Source: Oharaeibacter diazotrophicus (lineage in GTDB: Bacteria; Pseudomonadota; Alphaproteobacteria; Rhizobiales; Pleomorphomonadaceae). From it: a DNA stretch of 64,000 bases. The position numbers and the translations under genes are program-made. Shown here piece after piece: positions 1-8,935 of this stretch. The notes under the pieces are model-generated. The model saw only the letters and a program-made list of their open reading frames with translations, did not search any database and had not been told where the DNA came from. The stretch covers positions 90,640 through 154,639 of the forward strand of contig NZ_SNXY01000012.1 in NCBI RefSeq assembly GCF_004362745.1, in the 5' to 3' direction. Position 1 is the first letter of the stretch; the number at the start of each line of letters is the position of its first letter.

Positions 1-645
1 ATCGGCGAGGTCGTGAAGGGCGGCGTGGTGCCGCTCGCCATGCCGGGCGCCCGCCTCCTCGACGCGCTCGCCGCCGCCGGCGGCATCTCGGCGCCGGTCA
101 ACCAGGTGTTCCTCCAGGTCGCCCGCGGCGGCCGCACCGTGCGGGTGCCGCTGCAGACCGTGCTGCAGGACCCCGGCGAGAACGTGCAACTGCGCCCGAA
201 GGACACCGTCGTCGCCCTGCGCGACCCGCAGTCCTTCACCATCTTCGGCGCCAGCGGTTCGAGCAGCCGCGTCGAGTTCGACGCCAGCGGCACGACACTC
301 GATCAGGCGCTCGCCAAGGTCGGCGGCCTCCAGACCCAGCAGGCCGATCCGGCGGCGGTGTTCCTGTTCCGCTTCGAGCGGCCGGACATCGTCGGCGCGC
401 TCGACCCGACCAACGCCGACTACCGCGCCGGCAAGCAGGCGATCCCGATCGTCTACCGGGTCAACATGCGCGAGGCGTCGGGCCTGTTCGTCGCCAAGAC
501 GCTGCGGCTCTACGACAAGGACACCGTCTACGTCGCGTCGGCGCCCTCGCTCGAGCTGCAGAAGTTCTTCCAGCTGATCGGTACGCTGACGCAGCCGTTG
601 CAGTCCGGCCTGCAGACCGCGAGCGCGGCCGAGAAGCTGCAGTGA
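1..645 (+). CDS. Polysaccharide export outer-membrane protein (Wza/KpsD-like), 3' part
   Basis: The frame is open from base 1, so the start lies before the window; 214 residues remain. Two soluble-ligand-binding beta-grasp (SLBB-like) stretches are visible: one around GARLLDALAAAGGI and one around GTTLDQALAKVGGL. Each follows the family pattern of a short strand and then a helix ending in AGG or VGG. The tail (KDTVYVASAP, then a short hydrophobic stretch) is typical of the C-terminal end of Wza/KpsD-type proteins, which form the outer-membrane channel for capsule or exopolysaccharide. The lipoprotein signal and poly-export domain would lie upstream and cannot be seen. A strong hairpin follows the stop, so this is the last gene of its operon. 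Family assignment is good; the exported polymer is unknown. Confidence 0.8.
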   Translation: MGEVVKGGVVPLAMPGARLLDALAAAGGISAPVNQVFLQVARGGRTVRVPLQTVLQDPGENVQLRPKDTVVALRDPQSFTIFGASGSSSRVEFDASGTTLDQALAKVGGLQTQQADPAAVFLFRFERPDIVGALDPTNADYRAGKQAIPIVYRVNMREASGLFVAKTLRLYDKDTVYVASAPSLELQKFFQLIGTLTQPLQSGLQTASAAEKLQ

Positions 646-651
646 TCCCTC

Positions 652-680
652 GCCGCCCGGTGCCGACCGGGCGGCTTTCC
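652..680 (+). terminator. Intrinsic terminator after the polysaccharide export gene
   Basis: A perfect 10-bp stem (652-661 pairs with 666-675) with a 4-base GCCG loop is followed by TTTCC. It starts 7 bases after the stop codon. It may also act for the minus-strand gene ending at 734. Confidence 0.7.
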
Positions 681-733
681 CCTTCGCGCACCGTGCCGCT
701 CCGACCGCGCGTCCGAACCGGCCGGGGCAATGC

Positions 734-1423
734 TCAGAGACCGCGGGCGGCGACGGCGGCGAAGGTGGCGGCCAAGAGGGCGCGGGCCGGTCTCGCGGCC
801 TTGCGCGGCGGCTGCTCGTCGGTCTGATCCGCGCCGACCATGGCGGTCGGAACCTCCTCGGCGACGTCGAAGGTGGCGCCGAGCGACCACCATCCCGCCG
901 GCAGGAGGCGCGTCGCGATCGCGAGGGCGATGTCGAGCGATTCGGTCGGCCGGCCGTTCGGCAGCACGTCGGCGGAGGTGGGCTGGCCGCGGTTGACCAG
1001 GGCGTAGTAGGCACGGACGACGTCGCGATCGAGGGTGGCGGCGTCGGCCCGCGCGTCCTCGAGCCGGGCGACCAGCCGGACCAGACCGTCGACGCTGACC
1101 CGGCCCTCGTTGGCGATGTCGGCGATGTGGGTGGTGACCTCGTCGTGGACGGCGCCGACCTCCTCGGCGGAACCGTCGCCGGTCTGCGAGCGGATCGCCT
1201 CCTTCTTCTCGCGCACCACCTTCACCGCACTGCGCACGCCGTCGAGATAGGCGGCCTTGCGGACCTCCTCCTCGCGGGCGAGGGCGGCCTGGAGGACGGT
1301 CGCGAGTTCGCGCATCAGGTCCTTGGCCGGATGGGCCGGCCCGGTCGAGGCGTGGCGCAGCGCGCGCTCGATGAGCCGTTCCGGCGTCTGCACGTCCTTG
1401 ATGTCGCTCATGCTCGTCCGCAC
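734..1423 (-). CDS. Conserved hypothetical protein, soluble, mainly helical
   Basis: 229 residues from a GTG start at 1423, chosen because AGGAAG sits just before it; an in-frame ATG at 1411 (MSDIKDVQ...) is the alternative and would give 225 residues. I do not recognise the family. No signal peptide or membrane segment is seen. The middle is charged and helical (REKKEAIRSQTGDG, VHDEVTTHIADIANEG). It is followed by an aromatic GWWSLGATFDVAEE segment and a basic/alanine-rich tail. It lies 59 bases downstream of the small gene at 1483-1740 on the same strand, so the two probably form one transcript. Function unknown. Confidence 0.6.
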   Translation of the reverse strand: MRTSMSDIKDVQTPERLIERALRHASTGPAHPAKDLMRELATVLQAALAREEEVRKAAYLDGVRSAVKVVREKKEAIRSQTGDGSAEEVGAVHDEVTTHIADIANEGRVSVDGLVRLVARLEDARADAATLDRDVVRAYYALVNRGQPTSADVLPNGRPTESLDIALAIATRLLPAGWWSLGATFDVAEEVPTAMVGADQTDEQPPRKAARPARALLAATFAAVAARGL

Positions 1424-1482
1424 CGCTTCCTGTCGACGGCGTCACGCCGGCCGCCCGCCCCCTCGGGAGCGGGGGCGTTGGA

Positions 1483-1740
1483 TTATTCGATCGCGAGCGT
1501 GACTGTATAGATCTCGCGCAGGATTTCCTGGGCGTGCTCGACGATGGCGGCGTCGCGCTCGCCGTCGCCGTCCTCCGCGAGGGCGGCGGCGACGTCGTCG
1601 GCGGCGCGCTCGAACCCCTCGGCGAGCCAGGTGCCGGGATCGGGGCGCCGCACGGCCTCCTCGACGATCAGGCGCTTCAGCGCCGCCCTCAGCGCCACGA
1701 CCTCGGCCACCAGAAGCTCCGTCGCGTCCAGCCTGTACAT
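1483..1740 (-). CDS. Small hypothetical protein
   Basis: 85 residues from the ATG at 1740 ([10 protein letters not shown]...). That start is preceded by GGGGAG six bases upstream, so I prefer it to a longer in-frame start at 1815. The protein is acidic and helical ([27 protein letters not shown]) with no signal peptide, membrane segment or cysteine. It is probably cotranscribed with the unknown gene 734-1423 and lies divergent from ftsK. Not recognised. Confidence 0.55.
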   Translation of the reverse strand: MYRLDATELLVAEVVALRAALKRLIVEEAVRRPDPGTWLAEGFERAADDVAAALAEDGDGERDAAIVEHAQEILREIYTVTLAIE

Positions 1741-1909
1741 CGCGTTCTCCCCGCGGATCCCGGCAGACCATGCCCGATGCCGCGCCGCTCCGCCAGACCG
1801 GCCGGCGGCCGTCATGGTGAATCCAAACCGGGTGTTAACCCTGACGGGCTACTCATCGGAGGCGTCTCCGATCGGCGGCGCGCCCCGGTTTCGAGTGATA
1901 GGGTGTGTG

Positions 1910-4291
1910 ATGCGTTCCACCGAGCGGCCGCCGGTCCTGCCTCCGTCCCGTTCCTCCGGCGCGGCCGCGCCGAGCCGCGAATCGGTGCCGCCACCGGTGA
2001 TCGCGGCCGACGATCCGACCTGGCTGCGCCCGTTCGCGACCGCGCCCAACGTCCGCTTCACCCGCACCCCCGAAAGCCTGATTCGCAGCCGCAGCCGGGC
2101 GGCCGAGCCGGCGCCGGTCGCCGAGCCCGCGCCCGCGGTCGTCGAGACGGTCGCGCCGGTCGCCGCGCCGCCGCCGGTCGTCGCCGCGCCGGTCGTCGCG
2201 GTCGCGCCCGTCGCCGCACCGGTGGTCGAGGCGGCGCCGAAGCCGGTCGATCCGCGCTTCGTGCGCAAGCCGCTGGTGTTCCGCCGCGCGCCCCAGGGCG
2301 AGACCATGCCGATCCCGCAGCCGGCATCGACGCCCGAGCCGGTGGCCGCCACGCCGGTGCCCGAGCCCGTCGCGCCGGTGCGCGGCCGCAGCATCTGGCT
2401 GAAGCCGCTGCCGGTGGCCGAGACCCGTCCGGCCGAGCAGGCACCGGTCGCCGCGACCGCCGCCGAGCCCGCTCCCGCCGCGGCCGCCCCCGCCCCCGCC
2501 GCCGAGCCGGCGGCGGCCGTGGTCGCGCCGGTGCTGGTCGACGACGACGGCGACCTCGTCGGCCTCCGGGTCCTGCAGGGCTACGCGGTGCGCGCGACCT
2601 TCCACTGGCCGCTGCCGATGGAGACGGACGAGGCGCCGGCCGAGGCCGCTCCGCCGCCGGCCGCCGAGGCCGCCGTCGAGGCCGTGCCCGCCGAGGTCCA
2701 CGCCCCCGAACCGGCGCGGCCGCAGCGCGCGCCGGGCTCGGACTACGAACTGCCCTCGCTCGACCTGCTCGCCCATCCGCCGGGCAGCGAGCTGCTCGAG
2801 GAGCTCTCGGCCGAGGCGCTCGACAAGTCGTCGCTGCGCCTGCAGCAGACGCTGCACGACTTCGGCGTGCGCGGCGAGATCATCGACGCCAACCCCGGTC
2901 CGGTGGTCACGCTCTACGAGCTCGAGCCGGCGCCCGGCACCAAGTCGAGCCGGGTGATCTCGCTCTCCAACGACATCGCCCGCTCGATGAGCGCGGTGTC
3001 CTGCCGCGTCGCGGTGGTCGAGGGCCGCAATGTCATCGGCATCGAGCTGCCCAACCCGCGGCGCGAGACCGTGTGGCTGCGCGAGATGCTGGCCTCCAGC
3101 CAGTATCACGACAGCCGTGCCCACCTGCCGGTCAGCCTCGGCAAGACCATCGGCGGCGAGCCGGTGATCGCCGACCTCGCGCGGATGCCGCACCTGCTCG
3201 TCGCCGGCACCACCGGCTCGGGCAAGTCGGTCGCCATCAACACCATGATCCTGTCGCTGCTCTACCGGTATTCGCCGGCCGAGTGCCGCCTGATCATGAT
3301 CGACCCGAAGATGCTCGAGCTCTCGGTCTACGAGGGCATCCCGCACCTGCTGACCCCCGTCGTCACCGACCCGCGCAAGGCGGTGGTCGCGCTGAAGTGG
3401 GCGGTGCGCGAGATGGAGTCGCGCTATCGCAAGATGTCGCGGCTCGGGGTGCGCAACATCGACGGCTACAACACCCGTCTCGCCGAGGCCCGCGCCAACG
3501 GCGAGGTGATCATGCGCGAGGTCGAGACCGGCTACGACAGCGCCTCCGGCCAGGTGATCACCACCGAGGAGCCGATGAGCCTCGACCACCTGCCGTTCAT
3601 CGTGGTGGTGGTCGACGAGATGGCCGACCTGATGATGGTCGCCGGCAAGGACATCGAGGGCGCGATCCAGCGGCTCGCCCAGATGGCGCGCGCGGCCGGC
3701 ATCCACATCGTGATGGCGACGCAGCGTCCGTCGGTCGACGTCATCACCGGCACCATCAAGGCGAACTTCCCGACCCGGATCTCCTTCCAGGTGACGTCGA
3801 AGATCGACAGCCGGACGATCCTCGGCGAGCAGGGCGCCGAGCAGCTGCTCGGCCAGGGCGACATGCTGATGATGGCCGGCGGCGGCCGGATCCAGCGCAT
3901 CCACGGCCCCTTCGTCTCCGACCAGGAGGTGGAGAAGGTGGTGCTGCACTGGAAGGCGCAGGGCCGGCCGGAATATCTCGAGGCGGTCACCGCCGCCGAC
4001 GAGGCGGCCCCGGCCCCGGCCAAGGCGGTCCCGGCGGACGTGCCGGTGATGGACGCTGCGATCGGCGAGGAGGCCGAGGACGGCCTCGGCGACGTCTACG
4101 ACCAGGCGGTGCAGGTGGTGCTGCGCGACCGCAAGGCTTCGACCTCCTACGTCCAGCGCCGGCTGCAGATCGGCTACAACCGCGCCGCCTCGATCATGGA
4201 GCGGATGGAGCGCGACGGCATCGTCGGCCCCGCCAACCACGCCGGCAAGCGCGAGATATACCGCGCCGCCCCGCCGCCGCTGGTGGATTGA
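1910..4291 (+). CDS. ftsK: DNA translocase FtsK, form without membrane domain
   Basis: 793 residues from ATG 1910, which has AGGG six bases upstream; an in-frame ATG at 1814 would add 32 residues. FtsK pumps double-stranded DNA toward dif during chromosome dimer resolution. Residues 1 to about 290 are a Pro/Ala/Val-rich linker. An alpha/beta motor follows, with Walker A GTTGSGKS (433-440), a Walker B-like [13 protein letters not shown] (around 560) and the [12 protein letters not shown] loop. The C-terminal winged-helix gamma domain ([19 protein letters not shown]) would read KOPS sites. Odd: typical FtsK has four N-terminal membrane helices, and none is visible here from either start. It may be the second, soluble FtsK paralogue some Rhizobiales carry, with a membrane-bound one elsewhere (inference). 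Confidence 0.9.
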   Translation: MRSTERPPVLPPSRSSGAAAPSRESVPPPVIAADDPTWLRPFATAPNVRFTRTPESLIRSRSRAAEPAPVAEPAPAVVETVAPVAAPPPVVAAPVVAVAPVAAPVVEAAPKPVDPRFVRKPLVFRRAPQGETMPIPQPASTPEPVAATPVPEPVAPVRGRSIWLKPLPVAETRPAEQAPVAATAAEPAPAAAAPAPAAEPAAAVVAPVLVDDDGDLVGLRVLQGYAVRATFHWPLPMETDEAPAEAAPPPAAEAAVEAVPAEVHAPEPARPQRAPGSDYELPSLDLLAHPPGSELLEELSAEALDKSSLRLQQTLHDFGVRGEIIDANPGPVVTLYELEPAPGTKSSRVISLSNDIARSMSAVSCRVAVVEGRNVIGIELPNPRRETVWLREMLASSQYHDSRAHLPVSLGKTIGGEPVIADLARMPHLLVAGTTGSGKSVAINTMILSLLYRYSPAECRLIMIDPKMLELSVYEGIPHLLTPVVTDPRKAVVALKWAVREMESRYRKMSRLGVRNIDGYNTRLAEARANGEVIMREVETGYDSASGQVITTEEPMSLDHLPFIVVVVDEMADLMMVAGKDIEGAIQRLAQMARAAGIHIVMATQRPSVDVITGTIKANFPTRISFQVTSKIDSRTILGEQGAEQLLGQGDMLMMAGGGRIQRIHGPFVSDQEVEKVVLHWKAQGRPEYLEAVTAADEAAPAPAKAVPADVPVMDAAIGEEAEDGLGDVYDQAVQVVLRDRKASTSYVQRRLQIGYNRAASIMERMERDGIVGPANHAGKREIYRAAPPPLVD

Positions 4292-4302
4292 TGCCCACGC
4301 GG

Positions 4303-4328
4303 GACGATCCCGGTGCGCCGGGGTCGTT
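4303..4328. terminator. Hairpin between convergent ftsK and MgtC-family gene
   Basis: An 11-bp stem (4303-4313 with 4318-4328, two G-T pairs) with a TGCG loop lies in the 63-base gap between two convergent genes. No long T-run follows. Its placement suggests a bidirectional terminator. Confidence 0.5.
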
Positions 4329-4354
4329 CGCCCGGGCGGTTTCCACCCTGCGGT

Positions 4355-5605
4355 TCACGCCAGCAGGGCCGCCGCCGCGCCGACCACGCCGACGGCGCCG
4401 ACGGCACCGGTGAGGAGCGCGAGCCGCGGGGTGCCGACAGCGCCGGCGATCGCCGTCTTGGCCGCGGTGTTGACCGAGACGGTGAGGAGGATCGCCCCCG
4501 CGGCGTCGCGGGCGCCGAGCGCCCCGCGCGACAGCCGGGCCATCGACAGCGTCGCCGCGTCGACGTCGACGAGGCCGGACAGGGCGGCGACGACGAAGAC
4601 GCCGCCGCCGAGGCCGTATTGCTTCAGCAGCGACACCGCGACGCCGACCACCGCGATCAGAACCGCGAGCTTCAGGGCGGTGCCGAGTTCGAGCGGGTTG
4701 GAGAGCCCGAGCCCGAGCGGCGTCGCCCCGCCGCGCCGGCCCATCAGCACCGCGGCGCCGACGAGGGCGGTGCCGGCGAGGACCGCGAGCGACGGCGCCA
4801 GCAACAGCGCCGTCGCCGGGGCGATCACCGCCACCATGACGCCGACCCGCGTCACCATCACCGCGCCCGACAGGAGGATGCCTGCGGCGAGCACGCGCTC
4901 GGCGCCCGGGCTGCCGGCGGCGAGGCGCGACAGCGCCAGCGTCGTCGCGGTCGAGGAGGCGAGGCCGCCGGTGGCGGCGGCGACCAGGATGCCGAGGCGG
5001 TCGCCGAGCAGCTTGACGCCGACGTAGCCGACGAAGGACAGCCCGGCGATCAGGATGGCCAGCATCCAGATCTCCGCCGGGTTGACCGCCCCCCAGGGGT
5101 CGATCGCCCGGTTGGGGATAACCGGCAACATCAGGAAGGACATCGCCGCCAGCGTCAGCACGGCGCGCAGCTCCGCCGTGGTCAGCGAGGCGACCCAGCG
5201 GTGCAGCGGTTCGCGGAGGGCGAGGAGAACGGTGGTCGCCACCGCGGCGGCGACGGCGACGCCGAGGTCGCCGACCGCGGCATAGGCGCCGACCGCGAAG
5301 GTGACCAGACCGGCGACCGCCGAGGTCGCGCTGACCTCGCCGTCGGCGCGCGCCTCGAGCAGCGCGAAGGCGGCGAACACGCCGGCGAAGCCGACGAACA
5401 GGATGCCGGTCACCACCGGCGTCGTCGCCGCGCCGATCGCGCCGGAGAGGCCGCCGAGCAGGCCGGCGAGCGCGAAGGTGCGCAGGCCCGCCGCGCGCCG
5501 TCCTTCTCCGGCGGCGCGCGCCTGCCAACCGCGTTCGAGGCCGACCAGCAGACCGCCGGCGAGCGCGACCGCGAGCCGCACGAGCATGTCCGTGTCGAGT
5601 TCCAC
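4355..5605 (-). CDS. MgtC/SapB family membrane protein with DUF4010
   Basis: 416 residues from GTG 5605, which has GGGAGG five bases upstream. The N-terminal part (MLVRLAVALAGGLLVGLERG) matches the MgtC/SapB signature: a first membrane helix followed by a conserved GxxxGLERxW motif. The rest is about ten further hydrophobic helices rich in Gly/Ala, with the DUF4010 pattern (AVLTLAAMSFLMLPVIPN, ATGGLASSTATTLALSRL). It is an inner-membrane protein of about 12 segments. MgtC relatives modulate ATP synthase or help growth in low Mg2+, but the DUF4010 branch is uncharacterised. It sits directly downstream of the two-component operon on the same strand (101-base gap), so partial cotranscription is possible. 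Confidence 0.85.
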   Translation of the reverse strand: MELDTDMLVRLAVALAGGLLVGLERGWQARAAGEGRRAAGLRTFALAGLLGGLSGAIGAATTPVVTGILFVGFAGVFAAFALLEARADGEVSATSAVAGLVTFAVGAYAAVGDLGVAVAAAVATTVLLALREPLHRWVASLTTAELRAVLTLAAMSFLMLPVIPNRAIDPWGAVNPAEIWMLAILIAGLSFVGYVGVKLLGDRLGILVAAATGGLASSTATTLALSRLAAGSPGAERVLAAGILLSGAVMVTRVGVMVAVIAPATALLLAPSLAVLAGTALVGAAVLMGRRGGATPLGLGLSNPLELGTALKLAVLIAVVGVAVSLLKQYGLGGGVFVVAALSGLVDVDAATLSMARLSRGALGARDAAGAILLTVSVNTAAKTAIAGAVGTPRLALLTGAVGAVGVVGAAAALLA

Positions 5606-5706
5606 GCCGTCCTCCCGTCGGTGCCAGTATGGCGCGCCGGCGCGAGCGCGGCGATCCGCAATCGCGCGGGGGATGGGCGGGAGAGTGGGCGCGCGGGGCG
5701 GGCCGT

Positions 5707-7143
5707 TCAGCCCGCGGCGGCGTCGGCCGGCAGTTCCAACGTCGCGATCAGGCCGGTCGGCACGTTGTCGCCGAGCACGAGGCGCCCGCCGTGGGAGACG
5801 GCGACGTCGCGGGCGATCGACAGGCCGAGGCCGAGGCCGTGGTCCGGGCCGGAGGTACGGGCGGCGTCGCCGCGCTCGAACGGGCGGACCAGGCGGTCGC
5901 GGTCCTCGGGCGCGATGCCGGGGCCCTCGTCGGCGACCGCGATCACCACGTGGCGGCCGGCGCGCCGGGCCGAGACCCGGGCGTGGCCGGCGTGACGGAG
6001 CGCGTTCTCGATCAGGTTGCGCACGGCGCGCTGCACGGCGTTCGGCCGGAGCGGCGCCTCGAGGCCGGCCGGCAGGTCGGCGCGGACGTCGGCGTCGAGG
6101 TCGGCGAAGCGGTCGACCACGGTGGACAGCAGGCTGCCGACGTCGACCCGCTCCAGCGGCTCGGGCCGCCCCGAGCCGCGCAGGTGCGCGAGCGCCTCCT
6201 CGGTCAGCGCGGTCATGTAGTCGAGGTCGCCGACGAGGGCGGCGCGGACGTCGTCGTCCTCGACGAAGTCGACGCGCAGGCGCAGCCGGGTCAGCGGTGT
6301 CCTGAGGTCGTGGCCGACCGCGGCGAGGGTGCGGGCGTTGTCGGCCATCAGGGCACGGATGCGGTCGGTATTGGCGGCGATCGCGGATGCCACGGCGCGC
6401 ACCTCGGCCGGGCCGTCGACCGGGATCGCGCCCGGCAGACCGTCGGGCGCCGCGGCCTCGACGGCGGCGGCGAGGCGGCGGAGCGGCGTGGTGACCGCCC
6501 GGGCGGCCCAGCCGCCGAACAGGACGAGGGCGACGGCGAGGAAGGCGAGCGTCAGTAGGATCGGCCCGCCGGGCAGCGGTCGGGGGCGGAACGCCGGCGC
6601 GGCCACCGACCACGCCCGGCCGTCGGGCAGGCCGATCAGGATCCGGCCGGAGCCATCGGGCCCGCGCGACGACACGCCGACGACGAAGCCGGTGCCGAGG
6701 CGGGCGCGCAACTCCCGAACGGCGCCCGGACCCACGCCGTCGCCGGGCAGCCGTTCGCCGTCCGGTGGCCAGAACATTTCGGTCGGCGGCCCGAACCGGT
6801 CTGGCGGCGGCGCGGCGCCGGACGGTGCCGGCGCGGCGCCGGACGGTGCCGGCGCGGGATGGACGGCTTCGGTGGGCGGCGCGGTCTCGGCGCGCAGCGC
6901 CAGCGCCGGGTCGCTCGCGTTCGCCGCCCGCACGTAGGCCGGCCGGGCGTCGTGCGGCAGGGCGGCGAGCACGCGCACCACCGTGGCGACGCGGCCGGCG
7001 TATTCCGGCGGGGAGTTGCGGTCGAAGCCGATCAGGTAGAAGCCGGCGAAGCCGATCGCCTGGGCGAGCACCACGCAGACGATCGCCAGCAGCACCACCT
7101 GTCCGGTCACCGTCCGCGGCAACAGGGCCCGCGGCGTGATCAA
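5707..7143 (-). CDS. Two-component sensor histidine kinase (EnvZ/RstB-like)
   Basis: 478 residues from a TTG that overlaps the response regulator stop (TTGA), implying translational coupling. Order: N-terminal membrane helix (VVLLAIVCVVLAQAIGFAGF), a periplasmic sensor segment, a second helix (GPILLTLAFLAVALVLFGGW), HAMP, H-box VGHDLRTPLTRLRLR with the phospho-accepting His, N-box NLIENALRHA, G1 DEGPGIAPEDR, and G2 GLGLGLSIARDVA. The sensor contains a Pro/Ala-rich insert in which a 7-residue unit (PAPSGAA) is repeated in tandem, from a near-exact 21-bp DNA duplication near 6820-6860. It phosphorylates the partner at 7140-7850. The signal is unknown. Confidence 0.9.
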   Translation of the reverse strand: MITPRALLPRTVTGQVVLLAIVCVVLAQAIGFAGFYLIGFDRNSPPEYAGRVATVVRVLAALPHDARPAYVRAANASDPALALRAETAPPTEAVHPAPAPSGAAPAPSGAAPPPDRFGPPTEMFWPPDGERLPGDGVGPGAVRELRARLGTGFVVGVSSRGPDGSGRILIGLPDGRAWSVAAPAFRPRPLPGGPILLTLAFLAVALVLFGGWAARAVTTPLRRLAAAVEAAAPDGLPGAIPVDGPAEVRAVASAIAANTDRIRALMADNARTLAAVGHDLRTPLTRLRLRVDFVEDDDVRAALVGDLDYMTALTEEALAHLRGSGRPEPLERVDVGSLLSTVVDRFADLDADVRADLPAGLEAPLRPNAVQRAVRNLIENALRHAGHARVSARRAGRHVVIAVADEGPGIAPEDRDRLVRPFERGDAARTSGPDHGLGLGLSIARDVAVSHGGRLVLGDNVPTGLIATLELPADAAAG

Positions 7144-7850
7144 GGCTCGATCTCGGCGGTGAAGGCGTAGCCGCCGCTGCGGATGGTGCGGATGAAGTTG
7201 GCGTCGTCCTGCTCGCCGAGCTTGCGGCGGAGGCGGCTGACCAGGATGTCGACGCTGCGGTCGAACGGGCCGGCATGGCGGCCGCGGGTGAGGTCGAGCA
7301 ACTGGTCGCGACTGAGCACGAGGCCGGGCCGTTCGCAGAACACCACCAGGAGGTCGAACTCGGCGGGGGTCAGCGTCACCCGGGCGCCGGTCGGCGAGGT
7401 CAGGCTGCGCTCGCCGGCGTCGAGGCGCCAGCCGCGGAAGCGGTGGACGGTGTTGCCGCCGACGGTCCGCAACGGCGCCTCGCCGGCCCGGCGCAGCACC
7501 GCGCGGATCCGGGCCAGCAGTTCGCGGGCGCCGTAGGGCTTCGGAACGTAGTCGTCGGCGCCGACCTCGAGGCCGACCACGCGGTCGACCTCCTCGCCGC
7601 GGGCGGAGGCGATGATGATCGGCAGGTTGCCGCGGGCCCTGAGACGCCGGCAGATCGACAGCCCGTCCTCGCCGGGCAGCATCACGTCGAGGACGACGAG
7701 GTCGAGCCGGCTCGCCGCCAGCACCTTGTCCATCTCGCGGGCGTCGCGCGCCAGCGACACCCGGCAGCCGTTCGTGGTCAGGTAACGCGCGACCAGCTGT
7801 CCGATGTCGCGGTCGTCTTCGACGACGAGGATGTGGGGATTGTCGGTCAT
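7140..7850 (-). CDS. OmpR/PhoB-family response regulator
   Basis: 236 residues from ATG 7850 (MTDNPHILVVEDD...). The receiver has the acidic pair D12/D13, phospho-accepting D55 in LVVLDVMLPGEDG, and the switch Lys in DDYVPKPYGAREL. The C-terminal winged helix carries TLTPAEFDLLVVF and SVDILVSRLRRKLGE, as in OmpR/RstA regulators. Its stop overlaps the kinase start, so kinase and regulator are one operon. The 208-bp region between it and the divergent Ser-rich gene at 8059 is the likely place for autoregulation and for control of that neighbour. Confidence 0.93.
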   Translation of the reverse strand: MTDNPHILVVEDDRDIGQLVARYLTTNGCRVSLARDAREMDKVLAASRLDLVVLDVMLPGEDGLSICRRLRARGNLPIIIASARGEEVDRVVGLEVGADDYVPKPYGARELLARIRAVLRRAGEAPLRTVGGNTVHRFRGWRLDAGERSLTSPTGARVTLTPAEFDLLVVFCERPGLVLSRDQLLDLTRGRHAGPFDRSVDILVSRLRRKLGEQDDANFIRTIRSGGYAFTAEIEP

Positions 7851-8058
7851 GTCCCGATTCGGTGCGCTGCTGTACTTGACCGTGACAATGGATCGTCTTC
7901 GGCGGTGCAGGCAGAGAAATTTTGTATCCGATCTTTTCCATTTCCGAGTGGGACAAGAGACGATACCACGGCCCTGGACATGGTTACCGCACGTTAACGA
8001 TTGGAGCGCGTGCTGGAGACGAGGCGGCGTATCGAGCCTTCCTTTCGGAGCCGACATC

Positions 8059-8667
8059 ATGACATCGATCTCCTCAACGACTTCCTATCAGCAACGACTT
8101 TCCCCGCGGGACCTGCTGCAGTCGCAGTTGTCGTCGCAGATCTCCGCCGGCACGATCTCCAGCACCGACGAAACCGCGCTCTCGTCAGCGATCGACAGCA
8201 TCGACCAGTCGATGTCGTCGTCGCGCCCGGAGCCGGGCTCGGCGCCGCCGTCCAAGGACGAGATGCAGGCGAAGATCTCCAGCCTGATCGACGAGCAGGT
8301 CGCGGCCGGCAAGCTCACCGAGGATCAGGCGAGCGAACTGCAGTCGCTGTTCGAGGACACCTTCTCCGGCGCGGGATCCGAGACCGGCGCGGCCGGCGCC
8401 GCCGGCGGCCCGCCCCCGGGCCCGCCGCCCGGCCCGCCCCCGGGCGAGGAGTCGTCGTCCTCCGACGCGGAGAGCGACGACACGATCTCCTCGCTGCTCG
8501 CCTCCCTCTCGTCCTCCTCCAGCTCGGATACGTCGTCGTCGAACCCGCTCGACGATCTCCTGAAGGCGCTGTCGTCGGCGCTGTCGAGCGGTTCGGACTA
8601 CGGCGCGAACGGCAGCGTCGTCGCCTCGTCCGCCAACACCGGCAAGATCCTCGACCTCGTCGCCTGA
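8059..8667 (+). CDS. Ser/Gly/Pro-rich hypothetical protein divergent from the two-component system
   Basis: 202 residues; ATG 8059 has GGAG eight bases upstream. Two related helical segments open the protein (SSQISAGTISSTDETALSSA and, about 55 residues later, DEQVAAGKLTEDQASELQSL), each like an EF-hand-sized helix-loop-helix. A Gly/Pro collar with repeated PPPG follows, then an acidic/Ser-rich region with long serine runs (SLSSSSSSDTSSSN), and a short tail. There is no signal peptide, membrane helix or cysteine. I do not recognise an assigned function. Divergence from the regulator over 208 bp suggests it is a target of that system (inference). Confidence 0.7.
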   Translation: MTSISSTTSYQQRLSPRDLLQSQLSSQISAGTISSTDETALSSAIDSIDQSMSSSRPEPGSAPPSKDEMQAKISSLIDEQVAAGKLTEDQASELQSLFEDTFSGAGSETGAAGAAGGPPPGPPPGPPPGEESSSSDAESDDTISSLLASLSSSSSSDTSSSNPLDDLLKALSSALSSGSDYGANGSVVASSANTGKILDLVA

Positions 8668-8707
8668 CGCGGCGACGGTCGGGCGGCGCTCCATCCGGCG
8701 CCGGAAA

Positions 8708-8735
8708 GGGCCTCCGCCTCGCCGGGCGGGGGCCC
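8708..8735 (+). terminator. GC-rich hairpin after the Ser-rich gene
   Basis: An 11-bp stem (8708-8718 with 8725-8735, one G-T pair) and a 6-base loop, 41 bases after the stop. There is no T-run, so terminator activity is only likely. The rest of 8668-8935 shows nothing else recognisable. Confidence 0.4.
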
Positions 8736-8935
8736 TCGCGCGTTCCGGGCCACGGCCCTCCGCCGTCCGCGCCGGAACAGGACAGGCGGCGGTGCGGTTG
8801 GGTCCGCATGCCGCTTCCGGCGCGTTCACGCCGATTTGCACGACAAACCGGCTTCCCCACGGGGATTTTCGCTCCTTAGGATCGGGGGTGCGCGCAGGAA
8901 GGGCGGCATGGGGCGCCGCCGGTGGAGGTCATTCG

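Noticed and set aside
1456..1477. Terminator between the two small minus-strand genes
   Set aside because: A 7-bp stem with an 8-base loop and no T-run in either direction; too weak, and the genes look cotranscribed.
6815..6865. Mobile or slippage-prone element in the sensor kinase
   Set aside because: It is only a two-copy 21-bp in-frame duplication in a Pro/Ala linker.
7983..7998. CtrA-like site in the regulator/Ser-rich intergenic region
   Set aside because: TTAC and TTAA are present but the spacing is one base short and the first half is imperfect.
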